Part shown: positions 36,788 through 45,284 of the stretch, piece after piece
Numbering within the stretch: position 1 is the first letter of the stretch
Layout of the letters: every line of letters starts with the position of its first letter
Source of the DNA: Denitrobaculum tricleocarpae
Lineage (GTDB): Bacteria; Pseudomonadota; Alphaproteobacteria; Kiloniellales; Kiloniellaceae
Length of the DNA stretch: 64,000 bases
Reading direction: 5' to 3'
Assembly: GCF_007004665.1 (NCBI RefSeq)
Contig: NZ_ML660053.1
Coordinates: 124,001-188,000, forward strand
Notes under the pieces: model-generated
What the model was told of the DNA's origin: nothing
Seen by the model: only the letters and a program-made list of their open reading frames with translations
The model's database searches: none
Translations under genes and position numbers: made by a program

Positions 36788-38428
36788 CTAGCGCTGTGTG
36801 AGCTTGAGCTCGATACGGCGGTTGCGGCGGTAGGCAATCTCGTCGTTGCCCTCATCGATGGGCTGGAATTCACCAAAGCCGGTAGCGGCCAGGCGGTTCG
36901 CCGGAATACCCTGTGCGTTCAGGAATTTAACCACGGAAATGGCGCGCGCGGTCGAGAGCTCCCAGTTCGAGGGGAAGGCGAAGGTGTTGATCGGTGCCCG
37001 GTCCGTATGACCGTCGACCCGCAGCACCCAATCGACCTCCGGGGGAATGTTGCGCGAGATTTCGCGCAGGGTCGTGGCCAGGCTGGCAAGCTGCCCTTTG
37101 CCGGCGTCTTCCAGTTCGGCCGCACCACTGGCGAAGAGAACTTCGGACTGGAAGACGAATCGGTCACCCACCACGCGGACGTCGCGGCGGTTGCCCAGAA
37201 CTTCGCGCAGACGGCCAAAGAACTCAGAGCGATAGCGGGCCAGTTCCTGAACCTTGCTGGCCAGCGCGACGTTAAGGCGGCTGCCCAGATCTGCGATCTG
37301 GACTTCCTGCTCCAGGTTCTTGGCTTCCGTCGCTTCCAGAGTCACGGCGATCCGGGCCAGTTGCTGGCGGAGGGCTGCGATCTGGCGGTTCAACAGGATG
37401 ACTTCCGCCTGTGCCTGTGCCGTGAGTTCTTCCTGAGCGGCTGCCGCTTCATCGGCGGTTGCCAGTCCGGCGGTCAGTTCGTCGCGCATCTGCTGCAGCA
37501 ACGCAAGTTCCGCGAGCTGGGTCTCGATCGTCTCGCGATCGGCCTCGATGGTTGTGTAAGCCTCTTCCAGCTGGGTCTTGGCCAGGGCGGTTTCTTCCTC
37601 GCGCAGGCGTTTCAAGAGAGCCAGCTCGGCCAATTGCGCTTCGATGGTTTCCTTGTCCGCCTCGATCGACTTAAAGGCCTCTGCGAGCTCCGTTTCTTTG
37701 TCCGCGAGCGCCGCCGCTGCCTTAACCTGCTCCTCCTCCCGGAGCTTCTGGAGGGCTGCCAGTTCCGCGAGCTGAGCTTCGATCTTTTCCTTGTCCGCTT
37801 CGATCGTGCTGTAAGCGGTTTTCAGATCCTCGGCGTTTTTGGCGATTTCCGCTTCGCTCAAGCCGAGGCGGGTTGCCAGGTCGTCCTTTTCTTCCTGCAG
37901 AGCCGCTTGTTCGGTCTCGCGCTCGGAGAGGGCCGTTGTCAGGCTGTCACGCTCTTCGATGATCGATGCGAGCTGATTGCTTAAGCTCTCTTGCTGGACC
38001 TGGGCTTCGTCGTATTCGCGGGTGAGGTCGGCGAGCTGGTTTTCCAGGCTGTCGCGCCGCGCGACGGAATCTTCGAGCTGTGACGTCAAGCCATCGCGTT
38101 CGTCGTTCAAAACGGCCAGTTGGTTCTGGAGCGTATCGCGGGCGGCCAGGGAGGAGCTCAATTGCGCCGAAAGATCCGAAGACTGGGTTCTGAGATCCGT
38201 ATTTTCCTGCCGCTCAAGCGAGAGCAGTTCGGCCAGCTGTGTCACTTCCCGTTCCAGCTTTACCAGAGCCGCGTCCCGCCCGCTGAGCGCCACGCTCAGG
38301 AAGAACTGTGCGACCATGAAAACCATCAGCACGAAGATGACGACCAGCAGCAGGCTGGCCAGGCCGTCGACGAAACCGGGCCAGATATTCACCGATCGTC
38401 GTGCGCCGCCTCGGCCAATGGAATACAT
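36788..38428 (-). CDS. MotB/OmpA-like protein with long coiled coil
   Basis: 546 aa. One hydrophobic helix near residues 18-45 (FVDGLASLLLVVIFVLMVFM) resembles the MotB/ExbD stator helix, with its aspartate right before the helix core. Then about 330 residues of coiled coil with internal repeats, then a peptidoglycan-binding OmpA/MotB domain (residues ~410-546) with RVDGHTDRAPIN and RRNRRIELKLTQR. Longer by some 250 residues than flagellar MotB. Starts 11 bp after the MotA-like gene; the two must be co-expressed. Likely membrane-to-cell-wall, proton-driven motor part (inference). Function not known. Confidence 0.85.
   Translation of the reverse strand: MYSIGRGGARRSVNIWPGFVDGLASLLLVVIFVLMVFMVAQFFLSVALSGRDAALVKLEREVTQLAELLSLERQENTDLRTQSSDLSAQLSSSLAARDTLQNQLAVLNDERDGLTSQLEDSVARRDSLENQLADLTREYDEAQVQQESLSNQLASIIEERDSLTTALSERETEQAALQEEKDDLATRLGLSEAEIAKNAEDLKTAYSTIEADKEKIEAQLAELAALQKLREEEQVKAAAALADKETELAEAFKSIEADKETIEAQLAELALLKRLREEETALAKTQLEEAYTTIEADRETIETQLAELALLQQMRDELTAGLATADEAAAAQEELTAQAQAEVILLNRQIAALRQQLARIAVTLEATEAKNLEQEVQIADLGSRLNVALASKVQELARYRSEFFGRLREVLGNRRDVRVVGDRFVFQSEVLFASGAAELEDAGKGQLASLATTLREISRNIPPEVDWVLRVDGHTDRAPINTFAFPSNWELSTARAISVVKFLNAQGIPANRLAATGFGEFQPIDEGNDEIAYRRNRRIELKLTQR
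37480..37850 (-). repeat. Three ~25-residue coding repeats in the coiled coil
   Basis: Units of the form (S/T)IEADKETIEAQLAELA followed by LL(K/Q)xxR occur three times, separated by about 20 residues. They encode coiled-coil turns of the MotB-like protein and look like local duplications. Confidence 0.8.
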
Positions 38429-38439
38429 CTATCGCGTCC

Positions 38440-39603
38440 TTACTCGCTTTCCTCGGCGATCGCAGCGATGGTGCGGGTCAGGAGCCGGATTTCTCCGCGA
38501 ATCTCTTGAATGGCATTCTCGCGACCGCTGGAAAGGTCGGCGGCGATGCGCTCGAGGCGCAGATCGACATTGCGCAGGTGCGTCTTGGAGGCGTCATCCA
38601 GTCCGGCAGGCGCGGCCATGGCGTCGCCCTCTACGAGCTTGGTCATGACCTGCTTGAGCTGGGCCTGATTCTCCGCCATTTTCATCAGCACGCCCTGTTC
38701 GGTCCGCATCTGATCCGTCAGAGTCGAGAGACGGTCGGTGAGGCCCGACAGTCCCTGTGTCATGGAGGCGCGGTCTTCCTCTCCGCGTGAAATTGTTCTT
38801 TGCAGTTGGTCGAGGCTGTCCGCCGTCTTTTCGAGCAATGCCTGAATGTAGGCCGGAACCGACTGGTCGCCGTCGCCGCTGACGCTGCCGCTTGACAGCT
38901 TGGTTACGCCGGAAAGCCACTCTTCCAGTTCATTGAGAAAACGGTTGTGAGCCTGGCCTGCCTGCAGTTCCAGGAAGCCGAGAACCAGGGAACCCGCGAG
39001 GCCGAAGAGCGATGAACTAAAGGCGGTGCCCATACCCGCCAGAGGCGTTGCCAGGCCGCTTTTAAGCTCTTCGAAGAGCGAGGCCGGATCGTCGATTGCA
39101 CCGTTCAGGCCCCCGATCGTGTCCCCGACGGCTGTCACGGTCTCTAGCAATCCCCAAAAGGTGCCGAGCAGGCCGAGGAAGATCAGCAGACCGATCAGAT
39201 AGCGCGAGAGTTCATGCGATTCCTCGATGCGGCTGTGGATGCCGTCCAGAAGGGTGCGCATGGATATTGTTGAGAGGGACAGCCGTCCCGCCCGGTCGCC
39301 CAGCATATTCGCCATGGGGCCCAATAGACGCGGCGGACGCTCCTCGGAAAGCGTGCCCGGGAAAACCAGGCCGCCCTTGCTTTCCCGCCGCAGGTTGTCC
39401 AACCAGGCGATCTCGGGGTTTAAGCGCCAAACCTGCAGGAAGATGTAGACGATGCCCAGAGCAAGCACAAACAGGATCAGGCCGTTGAAGAGCTCATTTG
39501 CCTGAAAAGCATCGATGACTTTGTCTGAGAGGGCAAAGACTGCCAGTCCGACAAGCACCAGAAAGATGCTCATATGGATCAAATAACGCTTCGGCCGGTT
39601 CAT
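38440..39603 (-). CDS. MotA/TolQ/ExbB-family proton channel protein
   Basis: 387 aa. Membrane helices near residues 8-27, 38-58, 135-160 and 190-215; the core GLLIFLGLLGTFWGLLETV and GMGTAFSSSLFGLAGSLVLG match the MotA/TolQ/ExbB channel domain. A long cytoplasmic C-terminus (residues 225-387) is helical and highly charged. It is not flagellar MotA, since no flagellar genes are near, and not TolQ, which is at 55430. Pairs with the MotB-like gene 11 bp downstream. Confidence 0.85.
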   Translation of the reverse strand: MNRPKRYLIHMSIFLVLVGLAVFALSDKVIDAFQANELFNGLILFVLALGIVYIFLQVWRLNPEIAWLDNLRRESKGGLVFPGTLSEERPPRLLGPMANMLGDRAGRLSLSTISMRTLLDGIHSRIEESHELSRYLIGLLIFLGLLGTFWGLLETVTAVGDTIGGLNGAIDDPASLFEELKSGLATPLAGMGTAFSSSLFGLAGSLVLGFLELQAGQAHNRFLNELEEWLSGVTKLSSGSVSGDGDQSVPAYIQALLEKTADSLDQLQRTISRGEEDRASMTQGLSGLTDRLSTLTDQMRTEQGVLMKMAENQAQLKQVMTKLVEGDAMAAPAGLDDASKTHLRNVDLRLERIAADLSSGRENAIQEIRGEIRLLTRTIAAIAEESE

Positions 39604-40088
39604 GGTAAGCTACACTGCCCCGCGGCTCAGAGTGCGGTTGTTCTCGACTAAAGCGGTCAAGACCATGAAACGCCCTCTAACTTTATGTTTTAGAGGCTGA
39701 TTCACCGTCTCCGCGGATACAGTGGAGAGCGATCAGACCCTAGACTCAATGTCTGCAGCCCGACGCGACTGCGATAAAACCCCTCCGCGTTTAGCCCAAC
39801 CGAGAGGTTCAGTCAACGTCACAGGTCCTAGTGTGGTGGAACTGAAGTTTGTATCATTTATGATCGCTTTTGCGGTTTTCTGAGCAGGAAGCGTCGCGCT
39901 GGCGATGCCAAAGCATCGGCGAGCGGCGGTGACGCCCTTAACCGCAAAAGCGACCTTTCTGGCGCCTTTGCAAGTCCCGCGGATGTCGTTGCGAGGACCT
40001 TGTGATGCTCCACATCACTGCAGACCTCGCGCCTAACCGCGTAACTTGCAAAGACGTCATAAATCACACGAACTTCAGTTCCACCACA
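39604..40088. other. Intergenic region containing a 265-bp mobile element
   Basis: 485 bp between the MotA-like gene and the upstream OmpA-like gene. Most of it (39828-40088) is the inverted-repeat element described separately. 39604-39827 should hold the motor-pair promoter; no clear boxes were recognised. Confidence 0.6.
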
Positions 40089-40092
40089 CTAG
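39828..40092. mobile_element. 265-bp MITE-like element with 25-bp terminal inverted repeats
   Basis: Ends begin CTAGTGTGGTGGAACTGAAG on both strands; the arms match at 24 of 25 bases and continue with few mismatches to about 36 bp. Inside are two further hairpins: CGCTTTTGCGGTT/AACCGCAAAAGCG and a nested one whose outer arms are CTTTGCAAGT/ACTTGCAAAG. No transposase is encoded. Both ends are flanked by TA within CTAG. The right-hand TAG is the stop codon of the OmpA-like gene on the minus strand. A non-autonomous relative of an IS630/Tc1-mariner element is the best reading. Confidence 0.8.
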
Positions 40093-41600
40093 CGTTTGGC
40101 GGGAACGACGTCCACGCGATCGGGAGATCCGCTGGTTGTTTTGTTGCCCAGCGCCCGGACTTGCATGCGTGCGGGGCGCACACCCTTACCGATCAGAAAA
40201 GCTCTGACGGCCATGGCGCGCGAAAGCGAGAGGCGGCGGGCCTGGGTTGCGTCGATGTCGGCCTGTCCGGCGTAAGCAAAGAGCTGAACTTCGCTTGATT
40301 CGTCTTCAAGCATGGCTTGCGCGACGGATTCCAGAGCCGATTGTGCCGGTCCGCTCAACCCGGCTTCGGTGGAATTAAAGAGAACCTGAACCTCGCTGAC
40401 CTGTGTCCCGGTATCACCGCGCGATGCGGTTTGGGTGGAAGGCGTCGCGGGCGCCGCGTCGTTTGCTTGCAATTGTGGTGCTGCAGGCTGCGGTGCCGGC
40501 GTTGCTGCTGCCGGTGCCGGAGCTGTCACAGTTGACGCCGCCGGCGCCTGGGCAATGGCCGAAGGTGTGACGGGGGGCGGTGGAGGGGGCGTCAGGGCTG
40601 AGGTGGTATCCTCAAGCGCAGGTGCCTTTGCCACAGACGCCGTTTTTGGCGCTGCAGGCTCAGGTGCGGCTTTGGGCGCCAACTTCGGTGGGGGCGGTGC
40701 AGCGGCAATCGCAGGTGTGGAGGGCACCGTCTTTGGAGGCGGAGGCGGGGCCACGTTTGCCTGTTTTACGGGAGCCGCCGGTTTAGGCGCAGCGGTGGCC
40801 GGAGCCGCTTTTTGCTCCGCTTCAGGCGCCTTGGCCTGCGCGATTGTCTGTGGCGGCAGCGGAACTGGTTTCGCCGCGGGGGTCTTTGGAACCGCAGGTC
40901 TGCTGGCGGTGGTTTTCGTTTGAGCCGGTGCGGCTGGCGCCTGTTGCGAGATATCTGGCGGTAAGGGAACCAGGAGGCGAGATTCGGCCTTTGCGCCAGC
41001 GCTTGCAGTTGAGGAAACCTGACTTGACGTGGTTTGCGTGGCCGCGCCCGCGACATTGCGGGCCGGTGCCGTTCCATTGGACGAGAGGGCGGTTCCGCTG
41101 CCCGAGCCGGTTCCGGAATCGATGATTGTTACACGGCTTCTCGGGAAGCTGGGTGGCGGAAACAGAAGGGTGCTAGGGCGAGTGACATATTGCCCGGCTT
41201 GCTGGGTGCTGCTGCCGGAGCCTCCGATAATGACGGTGCCACCCGAGGCATAGCCGCCCTGGTTATAGCCGCCTGCGCCATAGCCGGGTTGCGCCGGAAA
41301 GCCGCCGCCCTGGTATCCGCCTTGAGACCCATAAGGCAGGACCGGCACACCCTGCTGACTCATACCATCCAGAAGTGCCTCGTTGACAAATACGCCTGAG
41401 TCAGCACCCAGCAGTGCCGACTGAGCCAGCGCGGGTACGCTTGCCGATGACAAGAGGGCTGCCATGCAGAGGCCACAGATGTACGGCGCGATCCCATGCC
41501 GGTTCTTCGCTTGCGAGACTTTCGAATCGGAAAGTGCGCCGCGCGCCTCTGAAGAAGACGGTGTCGTCACAATTCCGGTTCGGTACGTTTGTCCTGTCAT
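40089..41600 (-). CDS. Secreted Pro/Ala-rich protein with OmpA-like C-terminus
   Basis: 503 aa, or somewhat shorter if a later ATG is used (the hydrophobic signal segment is at residues 38-60, late for a signal peptide; ends ALAQSA). Then a Gly/Tyr/Gln-rich stretch (residues 88-125), a long Pro/Ala/Lys-rich region with poly-proline runs (~225-400), and a degenerate OmpA-like domain (~415-500) with QVLFNSTEAGLS and ARRLSLSRAMAVRAFLIGKG. The usual NRRVEI end is replaced by GSPDRVDVVPAKR. It may span the periplasm. The stop codon is shared with the mobile element. Function unknown; same strand as the motor pair. Confidence 0.75.
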   Translation of the reverse strand: MTGQTYRTGIVTTPSSSEARGALSDSKVSQAKNRHGIAPYICGLCMAALLSSASVPALAQSALLGADSGVFVNEALLDGMSQQGVPVLPYGSQGGYQGGGFPAQPGYGAGGYNQGGYASGGTVIIGGSGSSTQQAGQYVTRPSTLLFPPPSFPRSRVTIIDSGTGSGSGTALSSNGTAPARNVAGAATQTTSSQVSSTASAGAKAESRLLVPLPPDISQQAPAAPAQTKTTASRPAVPKTPAAKPVPLPPQTIAQAKAPEAEQKAAPATAAPKPAAPVKQANVAPPPPPKTVPSTPAIAAAPPPPKLAPKAAPEPAAPKTASVAKAPALEDTTSALTPPPPPPVTPSAIAQAPAASTVTAPAPAAATPAPQPAAPQLQANDAAPATPSTQTASRGDTGTQVSEVQVLFNSTEAGLSGPAQSALESVAQAMLEDESSEVQLFAYAGQADIDATQARRLSLSRAMAVRAFLIGKGVRPARMQVRALGNKTTSGSPDRVDVVPAKR

Positions 41601-41823
41601 TCGTTCCCCACCGAGAGATTCCCTATGTGAATCCGGGCGCTAGCTTAAGCTCCTGCAGGCGTGCCGACAACTGCTTTAGGAATTGCGGTTTTGGCGGCAG
41701 TCAACAGGTGCGAACTTACTCTCTAAACAAGAGATGATAACATCCTGTTAACCCTGTCCAGCGCCTGGGTGTCACATCGTCCACTCACTATGCCGTGCCT
41801 TGGCCGGGATATGTCGTGCAGCG

Positions 41824-42627
41824 TCAGCTGTCTCTCGCGGCCCGCAGCGCTTTAACCAGGGAGGGATGCAGTTCCAGATTGGCGGCGAGAATGCTGTCGC
41901 CATCCAGTTTGAAGGCCGTGCCTTTGATCGTCGTGACCTGTCCGCCGGATTCGCGAACCAGCAGGACACCTGCGGCGATATCCCATGGGGAGAGTTCACG
42001 CTCCCAAAAACCGTCAAAGCGGCCTGCGGCAACGTAAGCCAGATCGAGCGCTGCGGAGCCCATGCGGCGAATGCCTGCCGTGCTGGCCGTGATGGCGTCA
42101 ACTTCCTTGAGGAATATGGGACGGTCGCCATGACCCAGGAAGGGGGCCCCGGTGCCGATGAGTGCGCTGTTCAAAGCCGAGCGTCCGGAGACCCTGATGC
42201 GGCGGTCATTCAAAAAGGCGCCAGCGCCTTTTTCTGCCGTGAACATCTCGTCCTTGATGGGATCGTAGACAACCGCGGCAACAAGCTCGCCACGCTCTTC
42301 AAGGGCGATGGAGACCGCAAAGTGAGGCAGGCCATGCAGGAAGTTGGTGGTGCCGTCGAGCGGGTCGACGATCCAGCGGCGCCCATGCTCATCCGTGCCT
42401 TTGACCTCCGCGCCTTCTTCCGTGAGAAAGCCGTATTCTGGCCGTGCGTTTCCCAGCTCCTCGCGCAGCGTCTTATCCGCCTTCAGGTCGGCGGTCGAGA
42501 CGAAGTCCGCCGGGCCCTTTCTCGACACCTGCAGGTTTTCGACTTCGCCGAAATCGCGCTTAAGGCCCCGTGAGGCCTTGATGGCCGCGCGGGTCATGAC
42601 GGTGATGAGTGGGGAGCGAGAGGCCAT
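41824..42627 (-). CDS. suhB: Inositol monophosphatase family protein (SuhB-like)
   Basis: 267 aa from the ATG at 42627, which matches the family start MASRSPLITVMTRAAIKA; an ATG 18 codons upstream is possible. Metal site: FLTEEGAEVKG (Glu), IVDPLDGTTNFLHG near residue 84, and ELSPWDIAAGVLLVRESGG near 214. Li-sensitive Mg phosphatase fold; in bacteria SuhB also aids rRNA synthesis. 61 bp downstream of efp on the same strand; likely operon. Confidence 0.93.
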   Translation of the reverse strand: MASRSPLITVMTRAAIKASRGLKRDFGEVENLQVSRKGPADFVSTADLKADKTLREELGNARPEYGFLTEEGAEVKGTDEHGRRWIVDPLDGTTNFLHGLPHFAVSIALEERGELVAAVVYDPIKDEMFTAEKGAGAFLNDRRIRVSGRSALNSALIGTGAPFLGHGDRPIFLKEVDAITASTAGIRRMGSAALDLAYVAAGRFDGFWERELSPWDIAAGVLLVRESGGQVTTIKGTAFKLDGDSILAANLELHPSLVKALRAARDS

Positions 42628-42688
42628 GATTGGGATTCCGGATACTACGTCGGGCGTTGGACTAAACTTTGGCAGATGCATTGGCGCA

Positions 42689-43255
42689 TCAACCCTTTGC
42701 GCGCTCCACGTAGCTGGAATCGGCCGTATTCACGACCACACGCGTGCCGGATTCGATGTGCGGCGGCACCATGATCTTGACCCCGTTCTCCAGTGTCGCC
42801 GGTTTGTAGGATGACGAGGCCGTCTGTCCCTTGACCACCGGATCCGCCTCGGCGATCTCCGCGACGATGGTGTCAGGCAGCATGACTGAAATCGGCTCTT
42901 CTTCATAGGATTCGATCGTCACCGTCATGCCGTCCTGAAGAAAGATCACGGGCTCGCCGACCAGGTCGCTATGCAGCATCACCTGTTCGTAGGTTTCGTT
43001 GTCCATGAAGGTCAGCATCTCGCCATCTGCGAAGAGGAACTGATACTCCTTCTGGTCGAGGCGGACCCGATCGACATCCTCACTGGCGCGGAAACGCTCA
43101 TTCAGTTTGGTGCCGTCACGGATATCCTTCAACTCGACCTGCAGGTAAGCGCCGCCTTTGCCGGGCTGCGTATGCTGAATCTTGGTCGCGCGCCAGAGAC
43201 GGTTCTTGTGTTCAATGACGTTTCCGGGGCGGATGGCATTGCCATTAATCTTCAT
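42689..43255 (-). CDS. efp: Elongation factor P
   Basis: 188 aa, normal length. Relieves ribosome stalling at poly-proline. [20 protein letters not shown] at the start, the modified-lysine loop [14 protein letters not shown] near residue 31, and the C-terminal [23 protein letters not shown]. Notable because the window encodes several poly-proline proteins (TolA-like and OmpA-like). Downstream gene suhB. Confidence 0.97.
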   Translation of the reverse strand: MKINGNAIRPGNVIEHKNRLWRATKIQHTQPGKGGAYLQVELKDIRDGTKLNERFRASEDVDRVRLDQKEYQFLFADGEMLTFMDNETYEQVMLHSDLVGEPVIFLQDGMTVTIESYEEEPISVMLPDTIVAEIAEADPVVKGQTASSSYKPATLENGVKIMVPPHIESGTRVVVNTADSSYVERAKG

Positions 43256-43574
43256 GATCGTCTATCCAGTTTTTGGCCGTTTCCAGCCACGTTTTGAGAT
43301 CTGTCTGCGCCTTACCGCGTTGAATCCAGCGCGCAAGAGCCGGGGTCGAACATCCCCAACGCCTGAGGACAATCCAGGACGGAAACGCAGGTATGGGGCG
43401 AAAAGCGGGCGGAAGCTAGCAGTTCGCCCTCGCTCAAGCAATGGGATGCTCGCGATTACCGGCAAAAGGGCTCTTTAGCTGGGTTTCCAGCCGCTGATAT
43501 CGGGTTCATGAGGGCGGCATCGGCGCACTAGGATGATCTGGTGGGCTAGATGCGGATCAGCTAGGTTGGGCACT
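43256..43574. other. Divergent intergenic region between efp and DUF523 genes
   Basis: 319 bp with no credible gene or strong hairpin. It should carry the efp promoter on the minus strand; no clear boxes were recognised. Confidence 0.45.
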
Positions 43575-44066
43575 ATGGAGAAGATACTGGTCAGCGCTTG
43601 CCTTCTGGGCAAGCCCGTTCGTTATGACGGCGGCGATAAAGCCGTCGCGAGCGAAATTCTGGCCGTCTGGCAGGCCCAGGGCCGCGTGATCGGGCTTTGC
43701 CCGGAGGTCGAGGCGGGCCTGCCTGTGCCCCGGCCGCCAGCTGAAATTGAACGCGGTGGCTCTGCCGACGCGGTTCTGGCGGGCAGAGCGCAGGTCGTCG
43801 AAGACAACGGGAGAGACATCAGCGATGCCTTTGTTGCCGGGGCCCGCAGGGCCCTCGTCACCGCGCAGAGACATGCTTGCCGATATGCGCTTCTGACCGA
43901 TGGCAGCCCGTCATGCGGTTCGAGCTTTATCTATGACGGCAGCTTCACTGGTGTCAGGCGCGATGGCATCGGCGTCGTGACGGCGCTTCTGAGACAGAAC
44001 GGCATTGAGGTGTTCAGCCAGGATCAGATCGGTGATCTGGCCAAGCGAGTGGAAGCCAATACCTGA
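43575..44066 (+). CDS. DUF523 family protein
   Basis: 163 aa from the ATG at 43575. MEKILVSACLLGKPVRYDGGDK and GLCPEVEAGLPVPRPPAEI, then TDGSPSCGSSFIYDG: cysteines in SACLLG, LCPEV and PSCG are the conserved DUF523 set and could bind a metal. Function unknown. A frame extends 14 codons upstream without a ribosome site. Confidence 0.88.
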   Translation: MEKILVSACLLGKPVRYDGGDKAVASEILAVWQAQGRVIGLCPEVEAGLPVPRPPAEIERGGSADAVLAGRAQVVEDNGRDISDAFVAGARRALVTAQRHACRYALLTDGSPSCGSSFIYDGSFTGVRRDGIGVVTALLRQNGIEVFSQDQIGDLAKRVEANT

Positions 44067-44089
44067 CGGAACACGCATTGAGCGGAGAG

Positions 44090-44740
44090 TCAGGCCAGCG
44101 TCTTAGCAAGGCTTTTAAGTGTTGCGACCGCCTGATCCTCGTCAGACCAGGCGCCAGTGCCCAGAGCGACAAAATCCGCGCCGGACGTAGCCAGTTTGAT
44201 AGCATCGTCCGCATCAATTGCATCCATGGCCACGCAAGGCGTTTCGATCATGAGCTGCCACCACTCCAACACAGCTTCGAGCGTTGGCGCGGCCTCATCC
44301 GCGGCATCGTGATCACCATTGTCGATCTTTTCCAGGCTCTGGCGTCTGAAGGCGACGTAATCGGCACCTTGCTCGGCGGCTTCCATGGCCAGATGGCGCG
44401 ACATGCCGCAGTCGACTCCGACAATGGCATCATTGCCGAGGAGTTTCCGCGCACCGCGATAGGCTTTGGGGTTGAGCAAATGCACGCCATCGCAGCCGGT
44501 TTCTCTCGCGAGGCCTGCATCGCCCTCCAGAACCACGGCAACCCCGAGATCCTGCGCAATGGGACGCAAAAGATCGATGCTTTGGCGCTGGGTGACGTTG
44601 TCCGCAGTGCCGCAAGGCAGCAGCAGGCAGTCGACGGCACCAGTTTCGAGAACATCGGTCAGGACCTTGGCAAAGGCGCTGGCGGGGCGTGCGGGCGATC
44701 CGAGATCGGCCGGAGCAACGAGATAAAGGCGGCAGGTCAT
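44090..44740 (-). CDS. Thiamine phosphate synthase-like protein (divergent)
   Basis: 216 aa TIM barrel. GCDGVHLLNPKAYRGARKLLG near residue 82 and VGVDCGMSRHLAMEAAEQGADYVAF near 108 correspond to the ThiE DGVHL and GVSxH blocks; the final GADFVALGTGAW is also family-like. Some ThiE catalytic residues differ (GVDCGMSRH in place of G-x-S-x-H), so it may act in another reaction. Commonly seen beside gap/fba genes in related organisms. Confidence 0.7.
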   Translation of the reverse strand: MTCRLYLVAPADLGSPARPASAFAKVLTDVLETGAVDCLLLPCGTADNVTQRQSIDLLRPIAQDLGVAVVLEGDAGLARETGCDGVHLLNPKAYRGARKLLGNDAIVGVDCGMSRHLAMEAAEQGADYVAFRRQSLEKIDNGDHDAADEAAPTLEAVLEWWQLMIETPCVAMDAIDADDAIKLATSGADFVALGTGAWSDEDQAVATLKSLAKTLA

Positions 44741-44771
44741 ATGCTGCTCATAGAGGAGCTTCGCAGTGAAT

Positions 44772-45194
44772 TCAATCGCTTCCGTTCGCCAGCCATTCGC
44801 GGCAGCGCGCAGTAGGATCGGTAACGCCTAAAAGGTCGAGGCCTTCCGGGCGCTCCGTGACGATCACGGCCCCTTGCTTGTCTGCGATATCCGTCAGTTT
44901 GCTGAGGGTCTCCGGCGGGCCCGTGAAACAAACGTCGGTCAGGCCATGGCGTAGAGCCGCGAGGACAATCCCGGGTGCATCGCCGCAATCCAACACTGCG
45001 GTGATCTCTATGGTCTTGGCGCCCGGCACTGCTTCCCGCGCTTGCTCTACCACAGAGAGGAACCACGCCGGCCCGCTCTGCATGCCCGCGTCGGGTGCAG
45101 AAAGCAACGTGAGGTCCTTTGACAGATCGGCTGCGCTGGTCAGCGCTGCGCAGGCCTGTTCGAAAGAGTGGATAATGATGACGGGACGCTGCAT
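44772..45194 (-). CDS. Conserved hypothetical protein
   Basis: 140 aa. Not recognised as a named family. Alternating beta-alpha pattern (RPVIIIHSFEQACAAL, TIEITAVLDCGDAPGIVLAALRHG, DVCFTGP) suggests a small Rossmann-like or TIM-half fold. Starts MQRPVIIIHS, GCGTCC upstream, weak ribosome site. Sits between gap and the thiE-like gene, 31 bp before the latter, so co-transcription is likely. No function proposed. Confidence 0.65.
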   Translation of the reverse strand: MQRPVIIIHSFEQACAALTSAADLSKDLTLLSAPDAGMQSGPAWFLSVVEQAREAVPGAKTIEITAVLDCGDAPGIVLAALRHGLTDVCFTGPPETLSKLTDIADKQGAVIVTERPEGLDLLGVTDPTARCREWLANGSD

Positions 45195-45225
45195 GGCGTA
45201 ATTCTAGCGCAATCGTGGGATCAAA

Positions 45226-45262
45226 GAAAAAGCGGGGCGCCCGGCACCCCGCTTTTCTTTTG
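45226..45262. terminator. Bidirectional terminator downstream of gap
   Basis: AAAAGCGGGG pairs with CCCCGCTTTT over a nine-base loop; T-runs follow on both strands (TTTTTCTTT on minus, TTTTCTTTT on plus). It ends the gap transcript before the next minus-strand gene. Confidence 0.9.
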
Positions 45263-45284
45263 CCTGGACGAATGTCCGCGTGCG

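Noticed and set aside
36788-39603. Zorya-type anti-phage system (ZorAB)
   Set aside because: The MotA-like and MotB-like pair recalls ZorA/ZorB, but no ZorC, ZorD or ZorE gene lies on either side, the MotB-like protein is far longer than ZorB, and neighbours are housekeeping genes.
36788-39603. Flagellar MotA/MotB
   Set aside because: No flagellar genes are present in the window and the lengths and coiled coils do not match flagellar stators.
39858-40067. 69-aa open frame inside the 265-bp element
   Set aside because: It lies on the arms of nested inverted repeats, which keep frames open by symmetry; no transposase motif or ribosome site.
40435-40923. Gly/Ala-rich 162-aa frame opposite the OmpA-like gene
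   Set aside because: It is the complement of a Pro/Ala-rich coding repeat; composition follows from the true gene on the other strand.
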